A stretch of DNA of 64,000 nt from an uncultured beta proteobacterium. GTDB lineage: Bacteria; Pseudomonadota; Gammaproteobacteria; Burkholderiales; Burkholderiaceae_C. The position numbers were made by a program, and so were the translations under genes. Every line of letters starts with the position of its first letter. Position 1 is the stretch's first letter. Below the pieces are notes generated by a model. The model did not search any database. It saw nothing but the letters and a program-made list of their open reading frames with translations, and was not told where the DNA came from. This document shows, one piece after another, positions 18,101-27,857 of the stretch. The DNA lies in the NCBI GenBank assembly GCA_903909815.1, contig CAIVXG010000007.1:1-64000 (forward strand), given 5' to 3'.

Positions 18101-18135
18101 TGCCGCTGGCAGATTTCGAGAGCGGCGTGCGATAG
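15124..18135 (+). CDS. Membrane PAS-GGDEF-EAL c-di-GMP enzyme
   Basis: The 1003-residue protein has a membrane segment at about 12-36, a periplasmic sensor region to about 288, a second membrane segment at 289-315, a first PAS-like domain from about 326, a second PAS domain from about 454, GGDEF from about 577 and EAL from about 770 to the end. GGDEF has intact RLGGDEF and the RxxD inhibitory site (REGD). EAL has the variant EVLIRW with conserved NVSARQF, ELTESVVLDN, SMDDFGTGQSSLSYL and VIAEGVET. Both making and breaking c-di-GMP are possible; the balance cannot be read from sequence. It is translationally coupled to the binding protein, which could dock on the periplasmic domain. Confidence 0.9.
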   Translation: MNAAVEPTLSRRLILTIVGLVCLSWIITILIALNIIQSARESAIGSAEDQVLRFSTGAQTSLNRSLLAVDVMLASVDDVLQSSRLGSDRMDSNQVSHALRAGVEHTMLTRNVAVLTKDGKVVASSERDGPQKELALPSNFLQRVVRAPLYTVSVSDPVPAGDDGERLIYLARTVKLLDQSEWVTVAEVPVGLLAAILVQGTGASELEVTLERADGQLLVSAPLTTKLSTERAPPLEDLVASGAVEQGQSRLSAVPALLTVRRTLYRGVWITTALPLARALAQWRSDRKTVLGAASVVLVLTLLGGAFVFWYLSRLGRATQTLADSKLVLDQALNSMASGFFLLDSQHRLVKWNGHYEEIIPGVRGRLAPLMPFREVFELVCLEIMPDADQAARSAWVEARAQLLLGTQGTKEMLYPSGQVVQVFLRRTPDGGTVCVINDVTEEKRAQASLRIAATAFESQEGILVTDANRRILRVNQAFIEATGYEAQDVLGRNPRIFSSGHQDRAFHRAMSQSIIETGHWQGEIMIRRKNAQMFPAHLTITAVKDEAGAVTHFVATLLDISLRKAAAEEIERLAFYDPLTSLPNRRLLMDRLQQALVSSARSGRKGALLFLDLDHFKVLNDTLGHDFGDVLLRQVAQRLAAAVREGDTVARLGGDEFVVLLEDLSEHAIDAAEQSKIVGEKVLASLNQAHDIASHHHHSSCSIGAVLFTGQQQSIDELLKQADLAMYDAKAAGRNALRFFDPQMQASISKRAALEKDLRQALTYGQFVLHYQTQVTHAGHSVGAEVLIRWRHPERGLVSPFDFIPLAEETGLILPIGLWVLQTACAQLKAWELVPTCRDLQLAVNVSARQFRQTDFVAQVAAVLQQTGARAHLLKIELTESVVLDNVADTIAKMNAIKSVGVRFSMDDFGTGQSSLSYLTRLPLDQIKIDQSFVRNIGIKPADALIVQTIIGMAHNLGLEVIAEGVETQAQRAFLEQNGCTLCQGYLLGRPVPLADFESGVR

Positions 18136-18267
18136 CGACTTGCGTGAGCGGGAATATTTTCGGTGCATTCCGAAACTGCTGTGCCAGATCAAAAGGCCGC
18201 CATGATCGGTCGCGGAAAATGGCGGGTTTGCAGCTTCTCTTCAAGCGCCCAACCCAAGGAACCCCCG

Positions 18268-19428
18268 ATGCCTGTCCAAACTCATTTTTGCCTTGCATTG
18301 CGAGCCGCCACTCTGCTGGCCGTGAGCACGCTGTGCCTGTGCGCTGCGGCGCAGCAAGCGGTCAAGCCCAAGTCTGCCAGCGCGAGCGGTATCGCGGTCA
18401 TTGTCACGTCCGAAATGACGGGTGCGGGCATCGTCTCCAGTGGCGTGGCGCCGCTGCCGATTCCTCCCGTCACCGGTAGCCGCAAGAATCCGGTGCCATC
18501 CTGGGGCAAGCCCTTGCCATATCCGATTGTGATCGCGGACCGGCGCAACAACCGGCTCATTGAAATCGCGCCCGACAAGAGCATCGTCTGGGAATTTGTC
18601 TCGCCCAGCCTGGCCGTGTACCGGGGCAACGAAGACGTGAACTTCTCGGCCGACGGCAAGATGCTGGCCGTGAGCGAGGAGGACAACTTTGACATCCACC
18701 TGGTCGATTACGAAAAGAAGGCGCTGACCTGGACCTACGGCACGCCCGACACCAAGGGTCGGGCGCCGGGCTTTTTAAACTATCCAGACGATGCCCACAT
18801 GCTGGCTGACGGCCAGGTCATCACCGCCGATATTCGCAACTGCCGCATCATCATCATCGACCCCAAGACCGACAAGATCACCACCCAATGGGGTACGCCT
18901 GGCAAATGTCGGCACAATCCTCCGCATGAATTGGCGCATCCCAACGGCGCCACGCCGCTGGAGAACGGCGACATCCTGGTGACGGAGATTTCCGACGCCC
19001 GAATCTCGCGCATCACGCGCGAGGGCAAGTTGCTGTGGAGCGTGAAGGCGCCCAACATCCGCTACCCTTCGGACGCCTTCATGACGGTGGACGGCAAGCA
19101 GGTGATCGTGGCCGACTTCTGGAAGCCCGGCCGCGTCGTGATCTTCGATCCGGCCACGCGCAAGGTCAGCTGGGAGTACTTCGTGAAGGAAGGCGAGGGC
19201 ATGCTGGACCACTCCAGCATTGCGCGCGAACTGCCCGATACCCACGACATCTTCATCGTGGACGACCTGCACGACCGCGTCATGGTGATCGACCGCAAGA
19301 CCAAAAAGGTGATCTGGCAGTATGGAGAAAAGAATGTCAAGGGTCACAAACCTGGGCTTTTGTTCTACCCCGATGGTTTTGACATCGACGTGTTCCGTGA
19401 CTGGAAAGCGGCACTGACCAAGCATTGA
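18268..19428 (+). CDS. Exported arylsulfotransferase-like beta-propeller protein
   Basis: The 386-residue protein has a signal peptide ending near LCAAAQ and then repeated propeller blades such as PIVIADRRNNRLIEI, KSIVWEF, YPDDAHMLADGQVITADI, PNGATPLENGDILVTE and VIVADFWKPGRVVIFDP. The pattern resembles arylsulfotransferase and PQQ-type propellers, but I cannot place the catalytic His and Arg residues of the sulfotransferase. It should act in the periplasm or outside. ATG 18268 follows an AAGGAA site; the longer upstream frame lacks a signal peptide. It lies 105 bp before phbB in the same direction, but no link to PHA metabolism is evident from the sequence. Confidence 0.7.
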   Translation: MPVQTHFCLALRAATLLAVSTLCLCAAAQQAVKPKSASASGIAVIVTSEMTGAGIVSSGVAPLPIPPVTGSRKNPVPSWGKPLPYPIVIADRRNNRLIEIAPDKSIVWEFVSPSLAVYRGNEDVNFSADGKMLAVSEEDNFDIHLVDYEKKALTWTYGTPDTKGRAPGFLNYPDDAHMLADGQVITADIRNCRIIIIDPKTDKITTQWGTPGKCRHNPPHELAHPNGATPLENGDILVTEISDARISRITREGKLLWSVKAPNIRYPSDAFMTVDGKQVIVADFWKPGRVVIFDPATRKVSWEYFVKEGEGMLDHSSIARELPDTHDIFIVDDLHDRVMVIDRKTKKVIWQYGEKNVKGHKPGLLFYPDGFDIDVFRDWKAALTKH

Positions 19429-19533
19429 AGCCACGGCAATAGCAGAATCTTGGTGTTTTCCGCAAGCCAGCCGACAGAATTTGCAGCTACAGTTGGCTCC
19501 GGACAGAAAAATTCTCAATAAAGGAGCAACACC

Positions 19534-20271
19534 ATGAGTCAAAAAGTAGCTTACGTCACCGGTGGCATGGGTGGCATCGGAACCGCCATTTGCCAGCGCA
19601 TGAGCAAGGAAGGCTTCACCGTCATCGCCGGTTGCGGCCCCACGCGCGATCACGTCAAGTGGATCGGCGAGCAGGCGGCGCTGGGCTATACCTTCTTCGC
19701 CTCCGTGGGCAACGTGGGCGACTGGGACTCCACCGTGGCGGCGTTCCAAAAGGTCATGGCCGAGCATGGCCGCGTGGACGTCTTGGTGAACAACGCCGGC
19801 ATCACGCGTGACGGGCAGTTCCGCAAAATGAGCAAGGCCGATTGGGATGCCGTGATCTCCACCAATCTGGACAGCATGTTCAACGTCACCAAGCAGGTGA
19901 TCGAGGGCATGATCGAGCGCAATTGGGGTCGAATCATCAACATCAGTTCGGTGAACGGGCAAAAGGGGCAGTTCGGTCAGACCAACTATTCCACCGCCAA
20001 GGCCGGGCTGCATGGCTTTTCCATGGCGCTGGCGCAGGAAGTGGCCTCCAAGGGCGTAACCGTCAACACCGTGAGCCCGGGCTACATCGGCACCGAAATG
20101 GTCAAGGCCATTCGTCCCGAAGTGCTGGAAAAGATCGTCGCCACGGTCCCGGCCAAACGCCTGGGGACACCGGAAGAAATCGCCTCCATCATCGCCTGGC
20201 TGGCGTCGGACGAAGGCGGCTACGCCACGGGCGCGGACTTCTCCGTGAACGGTGGCCTGCACATGGGCTGA
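19534..20271 (+). CDS. phbB: Acetoacetyl-CoA reductase PhbB
   Basis: This 245-residue short-chain dehydrogenase reduces acetoacetyl-CoA to (R)-3-hydroxybutyryl-CoA with NADPH, supplying monomer to PhaC. The nucleotide-binding motif is VTGGMGGIGTAIC, followed by NNAGITRD, the catalytic Ser in INISSVNGQKGQFGQ, and YSTAKAG with the Tyr and Lys. The QKGQFGQTNYSTAKAGLHGF stretch is characteristic of PHB reductases. AAGGAG is 8 nt upstream of ATG 19534. A strong intrinsic terminator follows 17 bp after the stop, ending the PHA region. Confidence 0.95.
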   Translation: MSQKVAYVTGGMGGIGTAICQRMSKEGFTVIAGCGPTRDHVKWIGEQAALGYTFFASVGNVGDWDSTVAAFQKVMAEHGRVDVLVNNAGITRDGQFRKMSKADWDAVISTNLDSMFNVTKQVIEGMIERNWGRIINISSVNGQKGQFGQTNYSTAKAGLHGFSMALAQEVASKGVTVNTVSPGYIGTEMVKAIRPEVLEKIVATVPAKRLGTPEEIASIIAWLASDEGGYATGADFSVNGGLHMG

Positions 20272-20288
20272 TCAGCCACTGGCAGTCG

Positions 20289-20318
20289 CAAAAAACCCCG
20301 CGTTGCGGGGTTTTTTTT
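20289..20318 (+). terminator. Rho-independent terminator after phbB
   Basis: A-rich DNA leads into the stem CCCCGC-GTT-GCGGGG followed by eight T residues. The flanking A and T runs extend the stem, so it could also act for transcripts from the other strand. It separates phbB from the convergent VOC gene. Confidence 0.93.
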
Positions 20319-20348
20319 GGGGCGCCGGACGGTGCCAACCGGGAGCGG

Positions 20349-21131
20349 CTACGCGGCTGGCTTTGATGGTCCGACCAGAGCGAACACGGCGCCCTGTGGG
20401 TCCAGGCACTGAGCGATCCAGTTTCCGCCGGGAACCTGATTCGGACCATGGATCACCTGACCTGCGCTGTCTTTGACGCGCTGCACTGCGGCGTCGATGT
20501 CGTCCACATTGACGTAGTACAACCACATCGGCACCGGCATCTCCGCCATCTTGGTCATCATGCCACCGACGGGCTCGGCGCCGGTTTTGAAGATCTGGTA
20601 AATGCCCATGGGCCCCATGTCTATGGCGTCAGCCTGGGTCCAGCCAAAGAGATCAGAATAGAACGCGAACGCGTTGACACGTTCGCCCGCATGCAGTTCG
20701 TGCCAGCCCACCATCCCAGGTGTGCCCGCGGGAGGCTGTGGCGGACGCTGCTCGGACGAGCCTTTGAACAGAACAAATGCAGCGCCTTGAGGATCGGCCA
20801 TCACGGCGAAGCGACCAACGCCCGGGATGTCCTCAGCCGCCCGGCGTACCACACCGCCTGCCTGGGAAGCATTTTTTACATAGGCATCGACGTCGACTAC
20901 GCCGATGTAGCCGATCCAGCCCGGACGGGCGCCCATTTTGAGCGCCTCGGTCGGCAGCGCCATCACGCCGCCCACGCCGGTTTGGCCATTTGACACAATC
21001 ATGTACTGTCGGTCATTCAGACCTGAATCGGCGGTGCTCCAGCCTGTGACATTTCGATAGAAACGGGTCGCGGCCTGGACGTCGGTTGTCATGAGTTCGT
21101 ACCAGACAAATTCGCAGTGGGAAGTGGACAT
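20349..21131 (-). CDS. VOC-superfamily protein with two glyoxalase-like modules
   Basis: The 260-residue cytoplasmic protein has two copies of the vicinal-oxygen-chelate fold, each starting with a FVWYELMTTD or GWHELHAGE strand and a helix with AATRFYRNVTGW or AFAFYSDLFGW. Each half ends with a DPQGA(A/V)F strand (ADPQGAAFVLF and LDPQGAVFALV). This arrangement matches the CFP30 or hydroxylase-type VOC proteins. The metal ligands and substrate cannot be assigned with confidence. ATG 21131 is preceded by GGAG and gives the usual N-terminus MSTSHCEFVWYE. It is a single gene convergent to phbB. Confidence 0.8.
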   Translation of the reverse strand: MSTSHCEFVWYELMTTDVQAATRFYRNVTGWSTADSGLNDRQYMIVSNGQTGVGGVMALPTEALKMGARPGWIGYIGVVDVDAYVKNASQAGGVVRRAAEDIPGVGRFAVMADPQGAAFVLFKGSSEQRPPQPPAGTPGMVGWHELHAGERVNAFAFYSDLFGWTQADAIDMGPMGIYQIFKTGAEPVGGMMTKMAEMPVPMWLYYVNVDDIDAAVQRVKDSAGQVIHGPNQVPGGNWIAQCLDPQGAVFALVGPSKPAA

Positions 21132-21185
21132 GAAGGACTCCAAGTAGAGAGTGGAATCGAACTTTAGCAAAGCTGGAGAAATTTT

Positions 21186-21866
21186 TCAGGGCTCGCACCG
21201 CGATTGCGACAGCGCCACCAGTTTCCCCTGGGCGTCTTGTACCCAGCCCACCACTTGGACCCGATTCGCCGTCGTTCCTTCAGGCAGGCTCATGGGGCGC
21301 GCCTCGTAAAACCTTTGCAGATCTGACCCCGGCAGTGGGGCATGATCCCAGGCAATGACCAACATATTGCGCACCAGATTTCTGGCGATGGGCGTGCCAT
21401 CGATGCCCGGCGGAATCTGCTCCACCAGCAACAGCACCGCGGTCCAGGGGCCGCCGCTGGCCGGAGCGAGCGCGATGGATGCGCCCATGTAGTTCGCCAG
21501 GGCCGGTCCATGCGCGACGCGCAGGAGCCCTGGCGCATGGGTCGTCAGTGCCTGACGTTGCTGCGACCATGACAGCGGTGTTGCCGCTTGCAGCATCTGC
21601 AACCGGGCCAACGCGTCGCGGGTGGCGGCTGCGGACAGGGGCGCTTGGTCGCCTTCAAGTCCGGGAACGATCCAGTCCAGCACCAGTGTGTTGCCGTCCC
21701 CTGTGGCCTGTTGTGCATCCGGGGCCGTCCAGCAGTCCTCGCAATCGGCACTGATGAAGCGTTCCGCCAGCGCCGTGGGCGCGCTCAGGCCATCGCTGCT
21801 GCACAGGGACTGGGCCCGTGCCAGGGCGGTGCAGCCGACAAGGATCAGGGTGGTGAGTAACTTCAT
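21186..21866 (-). CDS. Exported protein of unknown function with CxxC pair
   Basis: The 226-residue product has a signal peptide (MKLLTTLILVGCTALARAQ). The mature part contains ADCEDCWTAPDAQ (a CxxC pair), a strand NTLVLDWIVPGLEGDQAPLS and a C-terminal Cys four residues from the end. The spacing faintly recalls thioredoxin-fold DUF1223 proteins, whose CxxC follows an ELFTSQG strand, but the match is too weak to name. I take ATG 21866 as start because it begins the signal peptide; ATG 21875 is 9 nt upstream. It is divergent from the helicase gene with only 27 bp between starts. Confidence 0.6.
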   Translation of the reverse strand: MKLLTTLILVGCTALARAQSLCSSDGLSAPTALAERFISADCEDCWTAPDAQQATGDGNTLVLDWIVPGLEGDQAPLSAAATRDALARLQMLQAATPLSWSQQRQALTTHAPGLLRVAHGPALANYMGASIALAPASGGPWTAVLLLVEQIPPGIDGTPIARNLVRNMLVIAWDHAPLPGSDLQRFYEARPMSLPEGTTANRVQVVGWVQDAQGKLVALSQSRCEP

Positions 21867-21893
21867 AGGCTCCAAGCTTCCTACAATCGACGT

Positions 21894-24260
<2,367 letters not shown>

Positions 24261-24274
24261 CCGGCCGTCTTCCC

Positions 24275-25768
24275 ATGCCGGCCAACCTGTATCCAGCAAA
24301 TTCGACATCGTGCTTTGCCCTTGGTGTGGCATACCTTGCACTGGCGACGATGTGCTGCGCCAGCCACGCCGCCACCGAATCCCTCCATCCCTGTCGCGTC
24401 CCCGGCTTTCATGCCGAGGTGCAGTGCAGTGTGGTGCAGCGCGCGCTCGATCCGGAACATCCGCAGGGCACGCAGATCGACGTGCATTATGTGGTGGTGC
24501 CGGCGCTGGCGCGGCGCAAGTTACCGGACCCGGTGTTCTTTCTGGCAGGCGGCCCGGGACAGAGCGCCATTGGCGTGGCGCCGATGATCGCGCAGCAGAT
24601 GAGCCGTCTGAACAACCGGCGTGACCTGGTGTTTGTGGACCAGCGTGGCACCGGCAAGTCTGCCCCACTGATGTGCGATGAAGACCGCAAGGCTTCACTG
24701 GTGCAGTTGCTGGACAGTAAACGCCGCGAGCAGTTGCTACGGCAATGTCTGACGCAATTGCAAAAGCTGCCCTACGGCGACCTGCGTTTCTTCACAACCA
24801 CCCTTGCGATGCAGGATGTCGACGCGGTGCGACAGGCGCTGGGCGCTGAGCGCATCAATCTGGTCGGTGCCTCCTACGGCACACGCTCCGCGTTGGAGTA
24901 CATGAGAGCATTTCCGCAGACCGTGCGGCGCGGTGTGATCGATGGCGTGGCGCCACCCGACATGGTTCTGCCCGCTAGCGCATCCACCGACAACCAGGCC
25001 GCATTTGATGCGCTGCTGGCCGCGTGCGAGCAGGAGGCAAACTGTGCCAAGACCTACCCGCAACTGCGGGCCGACTGGAACCGGCTGCTTGGGGGTTTGC
25101 CCATGACAACCACGGTCGCGAATACGCTGACCGGCGTGCGCGAGCAACTCACTCTCACCCGCGAGACCCTGCTGAGCGGCGTGCGCGGGCCCTTGTATTC
25201 GTCGACGACGGCATCGGCTTTGCCGCAAGCCCTCGGCGAGGCGGTGCAGGGCCGCTTTGAAGCCTTGCTGGGTCTGGGCAGCGGCTTTTGGGTGAGAGGC
25301 GCGAACCGCATGGCCGAGGGTATGCACTTTTCCGTGGTTTGTGCGGAAGACGTGCCCCGTCTGAGCGCGACTTCCGATCGGCCGGGTCGCGATTTTGGAA
25401 CTGAGTTCAGCCAACTCTACGTCGACGCCTGCAGTTTCTGGCCACGCGGCAGCGTGTTGCCAGCCTTCTATTCCATACCCCACAGCATCGCGCCGGTGCT
25501 GGTGCTCAGCGGCGGCATCGACCCTGTGACGCCGCCGCGCCATGGTGCACGCGTCGCGACCGCGCTGGGCCCCTTGGCACGGCACGTGGTGGTGCCCAAT
25601 GCGAGCCATGTGGTGATGGGACTGGGCTGCATGCACGATGTACTTTTTCGCTTCATCGATGCCATAGACGACGCGGCCGCCATGAAGGTCGATGCGGGCT
25701 GCGCTGCGAAGATTCCGCGTCCGCCGACCTTTGTTCCGGTATCGCGAGCGGAGCAGGGCACACCGTGA
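24275..25768 (+). CDS. Secreted alpha/beta hydrolase (S33 peptidase family)
   Basis: The 497-residue protein has a signal peptide (ATMCCASHAA) and the S33 tripeptidyl-aminopeptidase/proline iminopeptidase fold: the oxyanion-hole segment FFLAGGPGQSAIG, VFVDQRGTGKSAP, the nucleophile Ser in LVGASYGTRSALEYM, the acid in LVLSGGIDPVTPP and the His in VPNASHVVMGLGCM. It should release amino-terminal residues or hydrolyse small esters in the periplasm. Its stop overlaps the NatA-type ATPase start as GTGA, so hydrolase and exporter are translated together, which suggests a shared peptide or peptide-like substrate (inference). Confidence 0.85.
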   Translation: MPANLYPANSTSCFALGVAYLALATMCCASHAATESLHPCRVPGFHAEVQCSVVQRALDPEHPQGTQIDVHYVVVPALARRKLPDPVFFLAGGPGQSAIGVAPMIAQQMSRLNNRRDLVFVDQRGTGKSAPLMCDEDRKASLVQLLDSKRREQLLRQCLTQLQKLPYGDLRFFTTTLAMQDVDAVRQALGAERINLVGASYGTRSALEYMRAFPQTVRRGVIDGVAPPDMVLPASASTDNQAAFDALLAACEQEANCAKTYPQLRADWNRLLGGLPMTTTVANTLTGVREQLTLTRETLLSGVRGPLYSSTTASALPQALGEAVQGRFEALLGLGSGFWVRGANRMAEGMHFSVVCAEDVPRLSATSDRPGRDFGTEFSQLYVDACSFWPRGSVLPAFYSIPHSIAPVLVLSGGIDPVTPPRHGARVATALGPLARHVVVPNASHVVMGLGCMHDVLFRFIDAIDDAAAMKVDAGCAAKIPRPPTFVPVSRAEQGTP

Positions 25769-26688
25769 TCCGGATCGAGCAGCTTGCGAAATCCTTTGCC
25801 GCAGTGCCTGCACCGCGCAAAGGCTTGTCCCTCAAAAACCTGTGGTTCAAACGAGACTCAGCACCGTTGGTGCAGGCCGTGCGCGACGTGAGTTTCACCG
25901 CGCCCAACGGTCACATCATCGGACTGCTCGGCCCCAATGGCGCTGGCAAGACAACGACGCTGCGCATGCTGGCCGGCCTCATCACACCCGACGCGGGCCG
26001 CATCCGCGTGGACGGCGTCGATGTGGTGGCTAGTCCGCGCTCGGCGCTGGCAACCATGGGCGTGCTCAGCGACGCGCGCGGTCTTTATCCGCGCCTCACC
26101 GCGCGCGAAAATATCGTCTACTTCGGCCGGCTCCAGGGTATGAGCCGCGACGCGGCCAACTCCCGCGCCGACTCCTTGGCGGGCTTGCTGGATATGAAAG
26201 CCCTGCTGGAGCGCCGCACTGAAGGCTTCAGCCAGGGCGAACGCATGAAGACGGCGTTGGCCCGCGCCCTGGTGCACGACCCGGCCAACATCGTGCTGGA
26301 TGAACCCACCAACGGCCTGGACGTGCTGGCCACGCGCGCACTGCGCGAGTCGCTGCGCTTCCTGCGCACGCCCGAAGGCGGCGGCAAATGCATCGTTTTT
26401 TCGACCCACATCATGCAGGAGGTGCAGCGCCTGTGTGACAGCGTGGTGGTGGTGTCACATGGCTGTAGTGTCGCCAGCGGCACCGTGGATGAGTTGCTGG
26501 AACGCACCGGCGAAAGCGATTTTGAGGAGGCCTTTGTGCGGCTGGCTTTTCCATCATGCGGTACGACAAGCGATTTGTCATTGCGAGCGCAGCGAAGCAA
26601 TCCAGATGCTTCAAACATGGACTGCCATGGCCTTCGGCTTCGCAGTGACGATGAGGATAGGTCGAGTCGTGGAGAGGATCAGGCATGA
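25765..26688 (+). CDS. natA: ABC transporter ATP-binding protein (NatA type)
   Basis: The 307-residue ATPase has Walker A in GLLGPNGAGKTTTLRML, the signature region GFSQGERMKTALARAL, Walker B in NIVLDEPTNGLDV and the H-loop in FSTHIMQEV. It resembles NatA-type Na+ or drug exporters and pairs with the permease that starts in its stop codon (ATGA). Normal homologues end soon after the EEAFVRL helix. Here the last 37 residues or so are encoded by a palindromic repetitive element at 26577-26650, giving an unusual Ser/Arg/Asp-rich tail. The natA name rests on family resemblance; the exported substrate is unknown. Confidence 0.83.
   Translation: MIRIEQLAKSFAAVPAPRKGLSLKNLWFKRDSAPLVQAVRDVSFTAPNGHIIGLLGPNGAGKTTTLRMLAGLITPDAGRIRVDGVDVVASPRSALATMGVLSDARGLYPRLTARENIVYFGRLQGMSRDAANSRADSLAGLLDMKALLERRTEGFSQGERMKTALARALVHDPANIVLDEPTNGLDVLATRALRESLRFLRTPEGGGKCIVFSTHIMQEVQRLCDSVVVVSHGCSVASGTVDELLERTGESDFEEAFVRLAFPSCGTTSDLSLRAQRSNPDASNMDCHGLRLRSDDEDRSSRGEDQA
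26577..26650. repeat. REP-like palindromic repeat inside the 3' end of natA
   Basis: The left arm GTCATTGCGAGCGCAGCGAA continues into GCAATCCAG, and the right arm from 26618 (TGGACTGCC...TTCGGCTTCGCAGTGACG) is an imperfect reverse complement of it. The TCATTGCGAGC...GAAGCAATCC consensus is a dispersed intergenic repeat known from many bacterial genomes. Here it lies within coding sequence and supplies the natA C-terminus and stop region. Confidence 0.75.
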
Positions 26689-27857
26689 ACACATGGAACA
26701 GTGCCCTGGCCGTGTTCCGCAAGGAACTGCTCGACGCCATGCGCGATCGACGCACCCTGCTCGTGGTGCTGGTCTCGGCCGTGCTGATGGGGCCGCTGGT
26801 GCTTATGGCGCTTTCCGGTCTCATCGCCTCGTTCGAAGCCAAGGCCGAGCAGCGTGAACTGGTGGTGGCGGGAATCCAGTTCGCGCCCAGTTTGAAGAAC
26901 TATGTCGAACGCCAGACCTGGACCCTCAAGGAGGCGCCGGGTGACTACGAACAAAAACTCAAGGACTCCAAGCTGGGCGACCCGGTGTTGGTGATACCCA
27001 AGAATTTTGAGAGCGATCTGCTGCGCGGCGACAGTCCGGAGGTCGAACTGGTGAGCCACAGTGCGAACAAGCAAAGCCAGAACGGCGCACGCCGGGTGGC
27101 GGATTTGCTGCGTGGTTTCAGCCAGGAACGCGTGGGCCTGACGCTGGCGTTGCGTGGCGTCTCTCTGGACCTGCTCACTCCCGTCAAAGTGCAGGAAGTC
27201 GATCTAGCGAACAATCAGACCCGCGCGGCGCAATTCACCAGCATGCTGGCGTTCTTCGTGCTGCTGGCCGTGGTCTCGGGTGCGATCAATGCAGCGCTGG
27301 ACAGCACGGCGGGTGAGCGCGAACGCGGTTCGCTCGAACCCCTGCTGATGAACCCGGCCACAGGCATGGCACTGGTGCTGGGCAAGTGGGGCGCCGTGGC
27401 GGCCGTGAGCATGCTGATTGCAGTGCTGAGCTGCCTGAGTTTTCTCCCCGGTCAGTGGCTGCTGCGCAGTGACACTTTGCAGGCGATGTTTCAATTCGGT
27501 TGGACCGAAGTCGCACTTTTTCTGGTGGTCCTGCTGCCGTTCGCGGCGGCGATATCGGCGGTGCTCATGGCCGTGGCGATTCGCTGCAAGAGCTTCAAGG
27601 AGGCGCAGGCCAACAGTACCGTGGTGGTGATGGCAGTTTCGCTGATGCCGATGGTGTCCATGTTCAATCAGAGCGGAGAAGAACCCTGGCATCTGTGGGT
27701 GCCGGCATTGGCACAAAACACCTTGATGATGCGCGTGCTCAAAGGCGAAGGGCTCACAGCCCTGCAGGTCGCGGTGCCGTTGCTCGTTTGTGCGCTGCTC
27801 ACCATCGCCGCTCTTGGGTTCGTGGCGCGTCGATTGCGCGGGGCAGCGGTCAGGTAA
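26685..27857 (+). CDS. natB: ABC-2 type permease (NatB type)
   Basis: The 390-residue membrane protein begins with NSALAVFRKELLDAMRDRRTL and a first membrane helix (residues about 20-45). A large extracytoplasmic loop follows, and five or so helices run from about 185 to the end, including GAINAALDSTAGERERGSLEPLL, a hallmark of NatB and other ABC-2 permeases. It is the membrane partner of the ATPase that it overlaps by 4 nt. Its 3' end overlaps the convergent BPSS1780-family gene by 8 nt, leaving no room for a terminator between them. Confidence 0.85.
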   Translation: MNTWNSALAVFRKELLDAMRDRRTLLVVLVSAVLMGPLVLMALSGLIASFEAKAEQRELVVAGIQFAPSLKNYVERQTWTLKEAPGDYEQKLKDSKLGDPVLVIPKNFESDLLRGDSPEVELVSHSANKQSQNGARRVADLLRGFSQERVGLTLALRGVSLDLLTPVKVQEVDLANNQTRAAQFTSMLAFFVLLAVVSGAINAALDSTAGERERGSLEPLLMNPATGMALVLGKWGAVAAVSMLIAVLSCLSFLPGQWLLRSDTLQAMFQFGWTEVALFLVVLLPFAAAISAVLMAVAIRCKSFKEAQANSTVVVMAVSLMPMVSMFNQSGEEPWHLWVPALAQNTLMMRVLKGEGLTALQVAVPLLVCALLTIAALGFVARRLRGAAVR

